The position numbers were made by a program, and so were the translations under genes. A stretch of DNA of 32,885 bases from Gemmatimonadota bacterium (GTDB lineage: Bacteria; Gemmatimonadota; Gemmatimonadetes; Longimicrobiales; Gaopeijiaceae). Positions 1 to 7,556 of the stretch are shown here, in pieces. Below the pieces are notes generated by a model. It was not told the DNA's origin. It did no database searches and was given only the letters and a program-made list of their open reading frames with translations. Position 1 is the stretch's first letter. Every line of letters begins with the position of its first letter. Location: contig JAURER010000029.1 in assembly GCA_030827315.1 (NCBI GenBank), positions 1 to 32,885 of the forward strand. Direction: 5' to 3'.

Positions 1-3000
1 CGAGGAGACCGGGCGACGGTACGCGGCGGGCTCCCACCGGTTCGGGCTCCACCGCCGGCGGCCGCGTCTGCGTCGGGCGCCCGCGCACGGCCGCATCGAT
101 GCGGTGCTCGGGCACCTCAGCGACCGGTGCAGCCTCCGCATCGCCGGTGGACGCGAAATGACGGCGGAAGAACAGCTCGAAGTCGTCGACCAGCGAGTAC
201 ATCACCGGCACGAGGATCAGCGTGAGGAAGGTGGCGAACAGAATCCCCGCGATGATGGCGACGGCCATGGGGCCCCACCACGCCGCCTGCTGACCACCCC
301 AGTACAGCTCCGGGTCCAGCGCTCCGAAGAGGCCGAAGAAGTCGAAATTGAGCCCGATCGCGAGCGGAACCATGCCCAGGGCCGTGGTCAGCGCCGTCAG
401 CACCACGGGACGAAATCTCGTCCTGCCCCCCTGCACCAGCGCCTCGCGCCGGTTCAGGGCGTCGCGGTCGCGGAGCACGTCGATGTAGTCGATCAGGATG
501 ATCGCGTTGTTCACCACGATGCCGGCCAGCGAGATGATGCCGACACCCGTGTTGATGATCCCGAACGGCATGCGGAACACGACGAGCCCGATCAGAACCC
601 CCATGGTCGACATAATCACCGACGTGAGGATGATCACCGGCTTGATCACCGAGTTGAACTGACTGATGAGAATGAAGCCGATGAGCAGCAGCGCCGTCAG
701 GAAGGCACCGCCGAGGAAGGCCGAAGCCTCGGCCTGCTCCTGCGACTGCCCCGTGTACCGCATGGTGTAGCCCGGCGGCAGCGCCCCCTGGAAGTCCTCG
801 AGCGTCGACTGCACTTCCGCGAGCACGGCGTTGTTCGCGTACCCCGCCGCCGCGTCAGCGCTGATGGTTGCCATGCGGGACTGATCCTTGCGACGGATCG
901 CGCCCGCGCCCTCCTCGACCGACCACGTCGCCACCGACACCAGCGGGACCTGGACTCCACCTTCGGCCATGACCGTCAACTCGCGCAGGCCCTCGAGCTC
1001 GTCCCGGTACCGCTCCGACAGGCGCACCACGATGTCGTACTCGTCGTTGCCGGTGCGGTACTTCGCCGCCTCCACCCCGTTGATCGCACTGCGGATGGCG
1101 CCGCCGACCTTCGAGGTATTGAGGTCGTAGAGCGCGGCCTTCTCGCGATCGACGACGACGGAGAGCTCGGGACGAGCGACGTCCAGATCGCTCTCGAGCC
1201 CGACCAGCTTCCGGAACACGGGGGCGTTCTCGAGGATGTCGATCAGGTCGTCCGACAGCGCCTGAAGCTGCGCCGGATCGTCACCGACGATCTCGATGCT
1301 TACCGGCGACCCCTGCGGCGGTCCCTCGGACACCTTGTCGACGACCACCGTGGCCCCTGCGATGTCCGAACCGATGGTGTTCTGCATCTCGGCCAGCGTC
1401 GCGAAGGCGTCCCGGTCCCTGTTCTGGAACTCGACCAGCGAGACCGAGATCCGTCCCGATTCAGGACCGCTCGAACCTCCGCCACCCATCGGGTTGCCCC
1501 CGCCACCGGCAGAGCCGGTGGTGGCGACCGTCGACTTCCAGTCGGACCGCCCCCCGATGGATTGGAGCTCCTCTTCGATGCGCTGCACCACCTCGTCGGT
1601 CACGTCCGCGCGAGTGCCCACCGGCGTTTCCACGTCGATCAGCAGCTGGCCCGGCGGCATGTTCTCGGGGAAGTACTCGACGCCCACGCCGAACCGTCCG
1701 AAGAGGAGCCCGGCGAAGACGAAAATGGCGAGGGTACCGGAGATGACCCGTGCGCGGTGATCGAGCGACCACCGAAGCTTCTTCTCGTAGTCGTCGATGA
1801 CCGCGGGGAGCAGGCGATCCTGGAAGGTCCTGGCCACCGCGTCGAGCACCCTCCGGTACAGAGCCCAGAGCAGGACCGCGGTCGCGACGAGCATGCCGGC
1901 CGTGAGCGGATTCGCACGCGCGATCAGCAGGAGCACGAGGCCCGTGCCGCCGACGAGGGTCCACCGCGCCGCCGGCCGGAGCGGCGTGGTGGGCGTGCCG
2001 TCGAGAGTCATGTACATCGAGCACAGCACCGGCACGATCACCAGCGCCACGAACAGCGAGCTCGAGAGCGTGATGATGAGCGTCCTGGGCATGTATCCCA
2101 TGAACTCGCCGACCTCACCGGGCCAGAAGAGCAGCGGCGCGAAGGCCGCGAGCGTGGTCGCCGTCGCGGCGATGATCGGGAGCGCCACCTCGCCCGTCGC
2201 TTTCCGGGCCGCGGTGACGCGGTCGAAGCCTTCCTCGAGAAAGCGGTACGCGTTCTCCACCACCACGATCGCGTTGTCGACGAGCATGCCGAGCGCGAGG
2301 ATCAGGCTGAAGAGCACGATCATGTTCATCGAGATGCCCAGGGCCTTGAGCACGATGAACGAGAGGAACATCGAGGACGGGATCGAGACCGCGACGAAGA
2401 GCGAGGTCCGAAGCCCCAGAAAGAACAGCAGGACGCCGACGATGAGGATGAGCCCGCTGATGATGTTGTTCTCGAGGCTCGACACCATGTCTTCGATGTC
2501 CGCCGACGAATCCGAAGTGATCACGACGTCGGTCGTCGGTGGAAAGAGCGCCCGCATCGACTCGATCTCCGCGCGTACCGCCTCGGCGGTCTCGATGATG
2601 TTCTCGCCGGAGCGCTTCACCACGTCGAGCGTGACGACCGCACGCCCGTCCATTCGCGCGAACGTCGCACGCTCGGCGAAGCCGAAGTCGACCGAGGCGA
2701 TGTCGCGCACGTAAACCGGGCGACCATTCTCGATGGTGATGACGAGATCTTCGATCATCGCCGGATCTTCGAACTCGCCATCCACGCGCACGAGGTACTT
2801 CGTGTCACCCACGTCGATCGATCCGCCCGGGATGTTCACGTTCTCGCTGCGGATCGCGTCCACGACGTCCTGGAGCGTGAGGCCGTAGTAGTTCATGCTC
2901 GAGAGGTCGACCTCGACCTTGATCTCGCGCTCGAGACCGCCGCGCACGTCGGCCCTCAGGACCGCCGGGATCGTCTCGATGCGATCCTGGAGCTCCTCGG

Positions 3001-3538
3001 CGATCTCCTTCAGCCGCACGAGACCATAATCGGCCGAAAGGTTGACCTGCATGATCGGCACTTCGGAGAAGTTGAACTCGATGATGCTCGGCTCCTGCGC
3101 GTCCTCGGGGAGGTCCACCTTTGCCAGGTCGACCTTCTCACGGACCTTCTGCAGCGCCTGATCCAGGTCCACGGAGGCGTCGAACTCCGCCGTGATGCTC
3201 GAGTACCCTTCGATGGAGGTCGATGTGAGCTCCTTGATGTCGCTGATGGTGGAGAGGTCCTCCTCGAGCACCCGCGTCACCTGGCTCTCGACGTCACCCG
3301 GTGAAACGCCCGGATAGATCGTGTTGATCACGAGGATCGGGATCGCGAGTTCGGGGAACGACTCCTTCGGTGTCGCCCGGTATGCAAGCGAGCCCATCAG
3401 CGCGATGATGAGCAGCAGCACCAGGACCGAGGTCCGCTGCGAGATCGCCAGACTCGTGAGCCCGAACTCCCGGAACGAATGGAGTCCGTCGCGGTCGGCG
3501 CCCCCGGCGCCGTTTCCCGTCGGTGTGTCCGAAGTCAT
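1..3538 (-). CDS. RND-family efflux pump permease (AcrB-like), C-terminus cut by window edge
   Basis: Inner-membrane proton-driven exporter that would work with the adaptor and TolC-like channel encoded just upstream. The reading frame opens at an ATG at 3538 and has no stop down to base 1, so about 1179 codons are present and the protein end is missing. The N-terminus has a first membrane segment (SVLVLLLIIALMG), then the porter-domain start with YPGVSP and ES. TM4 carries GMLVDNAIVVVEN with Asp421 and Asn422; AcrB has two Asp at this place. TM10 carries LAGIVVNNAIILIDYI, so the AcrB Lys940 position is Asn. The last membrane helix ends in FLTLILVPVMYSLVDD, after which a proline- and arginine-rich cytoplasmic tail of over 60 residues runs off the edge, longer than usual for the family. 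An AAGGGG ribosome site lies 5 bases before the ATG, and the adaptor stop is 8 bases upstream. The family is secure; the substrate cannot be told from sequence. Confidence 0.95.
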   Translation of the reverse strand, partial: MTSDTPTGNGAGGADRDGLHSFREFGLTSLAISQRTSVLVLLLIIALMGSLAYRATPKESFPELAIPILVINTIYPGVSPGDVESQVTRVLEEDLSTISDIKELTSTSIEGYSSITAEFDASVDLDQALQKVREKVDLAKVDLPEDAQEPSIIEFNFSEVPIMQVNLSADYGLVRLKEIAEELQDRIETIPAVLRADVRGGLEREIKVEVDLSSMNYYGLTLQDVVDAIRSENVNIPGGSIDVGDTKYLVRVDGEFEDPAMIEDLVITIENGRPVYVRDIASVDFGFAERATFARMDGRAVVTLDVVKRSGENIIETAEAVRAEIESMRALFPPTTDVVITSDSSADIEDMVSSLENNIISGLILIVGVLLFFLGLRTSLFVAVSIPSSMFLSFIVLKALGISMNMIVLFSLILALGMLVDNAIVVVENAYRFLEEGFDRVTAARKATGEVALPIIAATATTLAAFAPLLFWPGEVGEFMGYMPRTLIITLSSSLFVALVIVPVLCSMYMTLDGTPTTPLRPAARWTLVGGTGLVLLLIARANPLTAGMLVATAVLLWALYRRVLDAVARTFQDRLLPAVIDDYEKKLRWSLDHRARVISGTLAIFVFAGLLFGRFGVGVEYFPENMPPGQLLIDVETPVGTRADVTDEVVQRIEEELQSIGGRSDWKSTVATTGSAGGGGNPMGGGGSSGPESGRISVSLVEFQNRDRDAFATLAEMQNTIGSDIAGATVVVDKVSEGPPQGSPVSIEIVGDDPAQLQALSDDLIDILENAPVFRKLVGLESDLDVARPELSVVVDREKAALYDLNTSKVGGAIRSAINGVEAAKYRTGNDEYDIVVRLSERYRDELEGLRELTVMAEGGVQVPLVSVATWSVEEGAGAIRRKDQSRMATISADAAAGYANNAVLAEVQSTLEDFQGALPPGYTMRYTGQSQEQAEASAFLGGAFLTALLLIGFILISQFNSVIKPVIILTSVIMSTMGVLIGLVVFRMPFGIINTGVGIISLAGIVVNNAIILIDYIDVLRDRDALNRREALVQGGRTRFRPVVLTALTTALGMVPLAIGLNFDFFGLFGALDPELYWGGQQAAWWGPMAVAIIAGILFATFLTLILVPVMYSLVDDFELFFRRHFASTGDAEAAPVAEVPEHRIDAAVRGRPTQTRPPAVEPEPVGARRVPSPGLL

Positions 3539-3546
3539 GTTGCCCC

Positions 3547-4701
3547 TTACCGATCCACGACGTTGACGCGATCGCCGTCGGCGACCGACTTCTGTCCAAC
3601 GATCACGAGCCGTTCACCGGACTCGACGCCCGATTCGACGACCACCAGGTTGCGCCGCGCCGGCCCGAGCACGACCTCACGCACCTCGGCGACCTCGTTT
3701 CCGTCGCGCTCGGCCACCACGAAGACGACGTAGCCGCCTTCGACCCGGATGAGCGCGTCCTGCGGCACCACGATCGCCTCCTCCATGAGCCGCCGGGCGA
3801 GCGACACGTTTGCGACCATCTGAGGCTTGATCGCCCCATCGCGATTCGAGACCTCGGCCTCGATCCCGAACGTGCGGTTCTGCGCATCGACGGTGGAGCT
3901 CACGTACCGGATCCTCGCCGCGTACGTCGCCCCGCCGAGCGCCTCGAAGACCATCTCGACAGTGGCACCCACCGCGACGTCCGCTGCGTAACGCTCCGGA
4001 ACGCCCGCGACCACCTTCACGGGGTCCAGCTGCACGATCCGGCCAATCGTCTTGCCGGGTCCGACCATGGTCCCGACGTCCACATGGCGCTCGTCCAGGA
4101 CACCCCCGAAAGGCGCTCGGACCACCGTGCGGTCCAGTCGCTCCACCAGGACCGCGAGCGCGGCGGCGGACTGCTCGGCGGCGAACCTGGCCTCCAGGTA
4201 CGCGATTTCGGAGCCGACGCCCTCGTCCTCGAAGAGCCGGCGGCGTCGATCCCACGTCTGGGAAGCGAGGTCGGCCGCGGCCCGCGCCTGAGCGACCTGA
4301 GCCGTCAGGACCGCGTCGTCGATCTTGGCGATCCGGTCCCCGGGCGCGACACGATCGCCGCGGTCACGGAAGATCTCCGTGATCTGTCCGCTCTCCTCGG
4401 CCTCGATCATGACGTCTCGGTTCGCCATGGCGACGGCCGTGAGACGGATCTCCTCGACGAACCGCTCCCTGGTGATCGGAGCCACCTGCACATTGATGAC
4501 GCGAACGAACCGATCGCTCGCCTCCGCGTCCTCCGTACCGTCCGCCTGGGCGGACCCGCACGCGGCGAGGACGACCAGCGCCCCCGACGCGAACCATCTC
4601 CTGTATCGGGCCATCTTCGTTCGCTCGAATCTCTCGGTATGCATGATCTGGGTCCCCACGCCGCACGTTCCCCGCCCGTGCCCCCGCTCGTCGATCGTCA
4701 T
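3547..4701 (-). CDS. RND efflux periplasmic adaptor (HlyD/AcrA family), lipoprotein
   Basis: Membrane-fusion protein that bridges the pump (3538) to the outer-membrane channel. It reads as a classic adaptor: a lipoyl-like half (MIEAEESGQITEIF), an alpha-helical hairpin rich in Ala/Arg/Glu, the second lipoyl half (VVRAPFGGVLDERHVDVG), a beta-barrel domain (VVAGVPERYAADVAVG) and a membrane-proximal domain with VVPQDALI. A lipobox LAAC follows a hydrophobic stretch, so the mature protein should be lipid-anchored. The start is uncertain. The ATG at 4701 has a GAGGTGA ribosome site 8 bases upstream that also contains the stop of the tolC-like gene. This leaves about 29 residues before the signal peptide. 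ATG 4614, which gives MARYRRWF followed directly by the hydrophobic core, is the alternative and makes a more usual lipoprotein signal. Confidence 0.93.
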   Translation of the reverse strand: MTIDERGHGRGTCGVGTQIMHTERFERTKMARYRRWFASGALVVLAACGSAQADGTEDAEASDRFVRVINVQVAPITRERFVEEIRLTAVAMANRDVMIEAEESGQITEIFRDRGDRVAPGDRIAKIDDAVLTAQVAQARAAADLASQTWDRRRRLFEDEGVGSEIAYLEARFAAEQSAAALAVLVERLDRTVVRAPFGGVLDERHVDVGTMVGPGKTIGRIVQLDPVKVVAGVPERYAADVAVGATVEMVFEALGGATYAARIRYVSSTVDAQNRTFGIEAEVSNRDGAIKPQMVANVSLARRLMEEAIVVPQDALIRVEGGYVVFVVAERDGNEVAEVREVVLGPARRNLVVVESGVESGERLVIVGQKSVADGDRVNVVDR

Positions 4702-4709
4702 CGGTGTAC

Positions 4710-6200
4710 TCACCTCGCGTCCACGTCGATGACGGGCACCTGTCCCGTCGCCTCGTCGAACTGAGCGCGGGCTACGAGGTAGTCGTAGACCGCCTGGGCG
4801 TAATTGAACTCGCTTTGGCGAAGCGCCACCTCAGCGTCGGTCAGCTCCAGCTGACTCCCGATCCCCTCCCCGTACTGCGCGCTCGCGATCTCGAAGCCTC
4901 GCTGAGCCTGCCGGACCGCGAGCCTCTGGCCGCTTGCCCGGAGGTAGGCCTCTTCCACCGCTTCCATGATCGTCCGGACCTGACTCTGCGCCGCCTGAAC
5001 AGCCTGCTCGGAGTTGGCCCGGGCCTCGCGCAGGGCCGCACGCTTCTGATCGACCCGCGCGACGCGGCCGAGGCCCTGGAAGATCGGGAGCGACACGCGG
5101 AGCCCGAAGAACTTCGAATCGGCGCGCTGCCCCGAACCGGAGGCGAAGAAGCTCGGCGCCCCGTTGTTCTGCGCGCTCACGACGTAGTTCCCGAAGAGGG
5201 TGATCTCCGGCAGGTACGCGGCCTGTTCCGCACGCATCTCGGTACGCCGCAGCTCCTCAGTCAGATCGAGCTGACGGAGGTCCGACCGCTGCGTCAGCGC
5301 GACGGACAGACCCTCCTCCAGCGCCGCCTGGACCTCGTCGAGTCCGCCGATCGTGGCCCCGTTGAACGTCAGGACCTCCAGATTGTCGGGAGAGTTGGCC
5401 GAGACGTCGTCGAGGTCCATCTCCGCCAGCGAACCCCGCACCTCCAACGTTTCGTGGTCGGCGACATTCACCAGGATGGCCAGCTGTCGTCTGGCCTGGA
5501 GCACAGCGTTGCGGGCCCTCCGGAGATTCGGCTCGAGATTCGCCAGCTCGACCTCGAGCCGGAGCACGTCGTAGTCGTCCGAGAGGCCGGCGCGGTTGAG
5601 CGCGCGGGTCTCGTCCAGCGACTGGCGGACGCGCCGGACGGAGTTCTCCGTGAGCCGGGCCTGTTCCTGAGCGAGAAGCAGCTGGTAGTAACCCGAGCGC
5701 ACCCGGGTCACGATGCTCTGCTCCCGCCCCCGGACGGCCTCGCCCTGGAGGGTCTCGAAGCGCTGCGCCGCGCCGAGCGCCACGATGACGCCGGGCCGGA
5801 AGAGCGGCTGCTCCAGGGAGAGCGTGGAGTTCCAGACGTTGTCGGCGCCGAACTTGACGCCGATGTAGTCGTCCGGTCCGGCCGTCGGGTCGAAGATCAC
5901 GGCCGGGAGGAAGTTCACCGCCGCGGCAATATTCCTCTGGTACGACGCATTCAGGTCTACCGACGGCATCACCTGACTCCAGGCCTCGGAGACCTGCTCC
6001 TGCGCGGTCACGTACGCCTCCCGGGCCGCGATGAGCTCACGGTTCGAATCGAGCGCGAGGCGCACCAGCTCCACGAGCCCTTCCCGGCTCGAGTCCTGCG
6101 CTTGGGTGGGCACGGGCGCACCTGTCAGCACCGAAACGACGGCGAGCAGGATCAGTGTTCTCTTCATCGTCCACATTCTGCGGTTCTCGTTGACGGTCAT
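4710..6200 (-). CDS. TolC-family outer membrane efflux channel
   Basis: Outer-membrane factor of the tripartite efflux system. The 496-residue chain has a signal peptide (MKRTLILLAVVSVLTGAP, ending near AQAQ-type TQAQ), then two related halves rich in long Ala/Gln/Glu/Arg helices with the usual features of OEP repeats: EAWSQVMPSVDLNASY in the first half, and EAYLRASGQRLAVRQAQRGF and YGEGIGSQLELTDAEVAL in the second. The ATG at 6200 has an AAGGGG ribosome site 7 bases upstream and overlaps the TetR stop by 4 bases (ATGA), so translation is likely coupled. Eleven residues precede the signal core if 6200 is used; ATG 6167 is the alternative start. The TGA stop at 4710 is followed directly by the adaptor gene. 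Length and domain order fit the family. Confidence 0.95.
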   Translation of the reverse strand: MTVNENRRMWTMKRTLILLAVVSVLTGAPVPTQAQDSSREGLVELVRLALDSNRELIAAREAYVTAQEQVSEAWSQVMPSVDLNASYQRNIAAAVNFLPAVIFDPTAGPDDYIGVKFGADNVWNSTLSLEQPLFRPGVIVALGAAQRFETLQGEAVRGREQSIVTRVRSGYYQLLLAQEQARLTENSVRRVRQSLDETRALNRAGLSDDYDVLRLEVELANLEPNLRRARNAVLQARRQLAILVNVADHETLEVRGSLAEMDLDDVSANSPDNLEVLTFNGATIGGLDEVQAALEEGLSVALTQRSDLRQLDLTEELRRTEMRAEQAAYLPEITLFGNYVVSAQNNGAPSFFASGSGQRADSKFFGLRVSLPIFQGLGRVARVDQKRAALREARANSEQAVQAAQSQVRTIMEAVEEAYLRASGQRLAVRQAQRGFEIASAQYGEGIGSQLELTDAEVALRQSEFNYAQAVYDYLVARAQFDEATGQVPVIDVDAR

Positions 6201-6829
6201 CCACTCACCCCTTCTTCCTGAGCCAGATGCTCCAGCTCCGCGCCGAACTCCGGCGTCGCCACGCCCGCCATGAGGCGCCTGCCCGAGGCCTTGAAGAGCA
6301 TGCGGAATTCATCCTCGGACGCGTGCAGGCACCCTTGGTGGTAGAGGTGCACCATGCCATGCGCGTGCGCCCACATCGTGACCGCCGTCTCCTCGGGGTC
6401 CCCGTGCCGGAGAATCCCGGCCTGCATGCACTCCCGGACGCGATCGTTCCAGAACTGACTGATCGCGGCCTGCATCGCGGCGATGTCGCCCGGCAGCGCG
6501 TCCATGCCGAGATGCTCCGGCGCGGTGTGCATGATCGCATACCACCGCGGGTGATCGATCACGAAGCTCAGATACCCCTCGCCGGCACCGATGAAGCGCT
6601 CCAGGGGCGTCGGCGCACCCAGCGCGCCGTAGAGATATCGCGAGAAGAGCCGGTGCGCCTCGCGCAGCACCTCGGCGATGAGTTCTTCTCGACCGTCGTA
6701 ATGACGGTAGAGCGCCGGCGCGGTGACACCGACCTCGCGGGCCAGCTTGCGCATTGAAAAGCCTTCGATCCCGTGCTTCAGGTACAGGTCGCAGGCGCAG
6801 CCCAGGATGTGTTCGCGCTGATCTGACAT
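6197..6829 (-). CDS. TetR/AcrR-family repressor of the efflux operon
   Basis: DNA-binding repressor expected to control its own operon and the pump genes downstream. Residues 1-50 form the TetR helix-turn-helix: REHILGCACDLYLKHGIEGF, then MRKLAREVGVTAPALYRHY, which is the highly conserved recognition helix. The remaining 160 residues are the alpha-helical ligand and dimerization domain (about 210 aa in total, normal length). ATG 6829 is chosen because homologous proteins begin just before this helix. The frame stays open to 6901, but the extra residues look like non-coding translation, and the promoter lies inside that stretch. There is no ribosome site before 6829; the promoter position suggests a leaderless message. 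The gene end overlaps the tolC-like start by 4 bases. Confidence 0.92.
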   Translation of the reverse strand: MSDQREHILGCACDLYLKHGIEGFSMRKLAREVGVTAPALYRHYDGREELIAEVLREAHRLFSRYLYGALGAPTPLERFIGAGEGYLSFVIDHPRWYAIMHTAPEHLGMDALPGDIAAMQAAISQFWNDRVRECMQAGILRHGDPEETAVTMWAHAHGMVHLYHQGCLHASEDEFRMLFKASGRRLMAGVATPEFGAELEHLAQEEGVSG

Positions 6830-6845
6830 GTGAACACTGTACACA
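6829..6845. promoter_or_regulatory. Palindromic putative TetR operator
   Basis: The 17 bases read TGTGAACACTGTACACA on the plus strand. Fourteen of the 16 non-central positions are symmetric about the middle base. The site covers the -10 box and reaches the first base of the repressor's ATG, exactly where a self-repressing TetR protein would block transcription. That the TetR product binds here is inference from position and symmetry. Confidence 0.7.
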
Positions 6846-6864
6846 ATGAGGCCTTTTGGGTCAA
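6836..6864 (-). promoter_or_regulatory. Sigma70-type promoter of the tetR-tolC-adaptor-pump operon
   Basis: On the minus strand there is a -35 box TTGACC (6859-6864), a 17-base spacer, and a -10 box TACAGT (6836-6841). Only six bases separate the -10 box from the ATG at 6829, so the start of transcription should fall on or next to the start codon (leaderless mRNA). The -10 box sits within the palindrome at 6829-6845. Confidence 0.65.
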
Positions 6865-6897
6865 CGCAACCCAGCGCCCACACGATAACGCTGTTTA

Positions 6898-6911
6898 GCA
6901 CCTTTTGGTGC
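6898..6911 (-). terminator. Small hairpin downstream of the envelope cluster
   Basis: GCACC and GGTGC pair around a four-base loop. The hairpin lies between the last envelope gene (stop at 6964) and the tetR promoter, on a stretch of about 130 bases with no gene. The stem is only 5 bp and there is no U tract, so it is a weak candidate for the end of the upstream transcript. Confidence 0.25.
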
Positions 6912-6963
6912 GTTCTCCGTGTTTCGTCGTTTGTTCATATGTCACTCTTTCTCTTGGCGCCCC

Positions 6964-7542
6964 TCAGCGTTCTCCCGGAAGCCCGAGGTTGACCCAGCCC
7001 CGGCCCGGCCGCCGCCCCCGGTAAATCCCCCCGGCGACCGCCCCCATCACGATGCCGATCCACGCTCCGCGGATGCCGGCGGTGACGATCTGCCCCGGAG
7101 GCCGCGCGGGGTCGTGCGTGACACCGGACGCATTGAGCGCCACTCCGACGGCCGCACCCAGGAAGAGGCCTGTGGCCCCGCCCAGCACCAGACCGTGTCG
7201 CAAGCCCTCGCGGTTCGTGCGCCTCGTGAGGACCTGGAGCTTGTGCATCTGGAAGACGGAGACCGACCACGGGTCATCGAGGCCATGGACGTCCAGCAGC
7301 ATGGTCTCTCCACTCCACCCGAGGAACGACGCCGTGACCGGGAGCGCCGACGGGGTGACCATGACCCGGACGGTGTCCCCCTTCTCCACCCGGTTCGTGT
7401 CGGCCTCCTGTGCCGCTGCACCCCGGAAGGGGCCCCCGGCCGCCAGGACCAGGACGCTCGCGACCGCACGCCCACGAAGCCGTGAGCGGACGCCACGCGG
7501 TGCCACCGCGTGCCGTCTCGCCGGAGGTGCGTCGCGATCCAC
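6964..7542 (-). CDS. Exported small protein with LSM/SH3-like strand region and glycine-rich membrane-like tail, function unknown
   Basis: Not a family I can name. The N-terminus has an arginine-rich stretch then a hydrophobic core (VASVLVLAAGG) ending in GAAAQ, a good signal peptidase I site. Next comes a short beta-type region, GDTVRVMV...ASFLGWSGETMLLDV...VFQMHKLQVL, with the look of the small barrel domains that often start with a KGDTVRV phrase. Then two glycine/alanine-rich hydrophobic segments follow (HGLVLGGATGLFLGAAVGVAL and GAWIGIVMGAVAGGIYRG), resembling glycine-zipper membrane stretches. The start is uncertain: GTG 7542 (GAGGG 11 bases upstream) or GTG 7506, which leaves a compact 27-residue signal. 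The gene begins 14 bases after the Omp85-like gene and is the last of three co-directional envelope genes. No cysteine lipobox was seen. The function is open. Confidence 0.75.
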   Translation of the reverse strand: MDRDAPPARRHAVAPRGVRSRLRGRAVASVLVLAAGGPFRGAAAQEADTNRVEKGDTVRVMVTPSALPVTASFLGWSGETMLLDVHGLDDPWSVSVFQMHKLQVLTRRTNREGLRHGLVLGGATGLFLGAAVGVALNASGVTHDPARPPGQIVTAGIRGAWIGIVMGAVAGGIYRGRRPGRGWVNLGLPGER

Positions 7543-7556
7543 GTGCCGGGGGGCCC

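Noticed and set aside
104-3304. A plus-strand open frame of 1066 codons antisense to the RND pump
   Set aside because: It shares the codon register of the real minus-strand gene in GC-rich DNA, so it is a by-product of coding bias. Its translation is dominated by Arg, Asp, His and Glu with no motif, while the minus frame reads as a clear RND pump.
3523-6221. Two long plus-strand frames antisense to the adaptor and the TolC-like gene
   Set aside because: Same shadow effect. They have no ribosome site, no motif and a composition unlike other proteins in the window.
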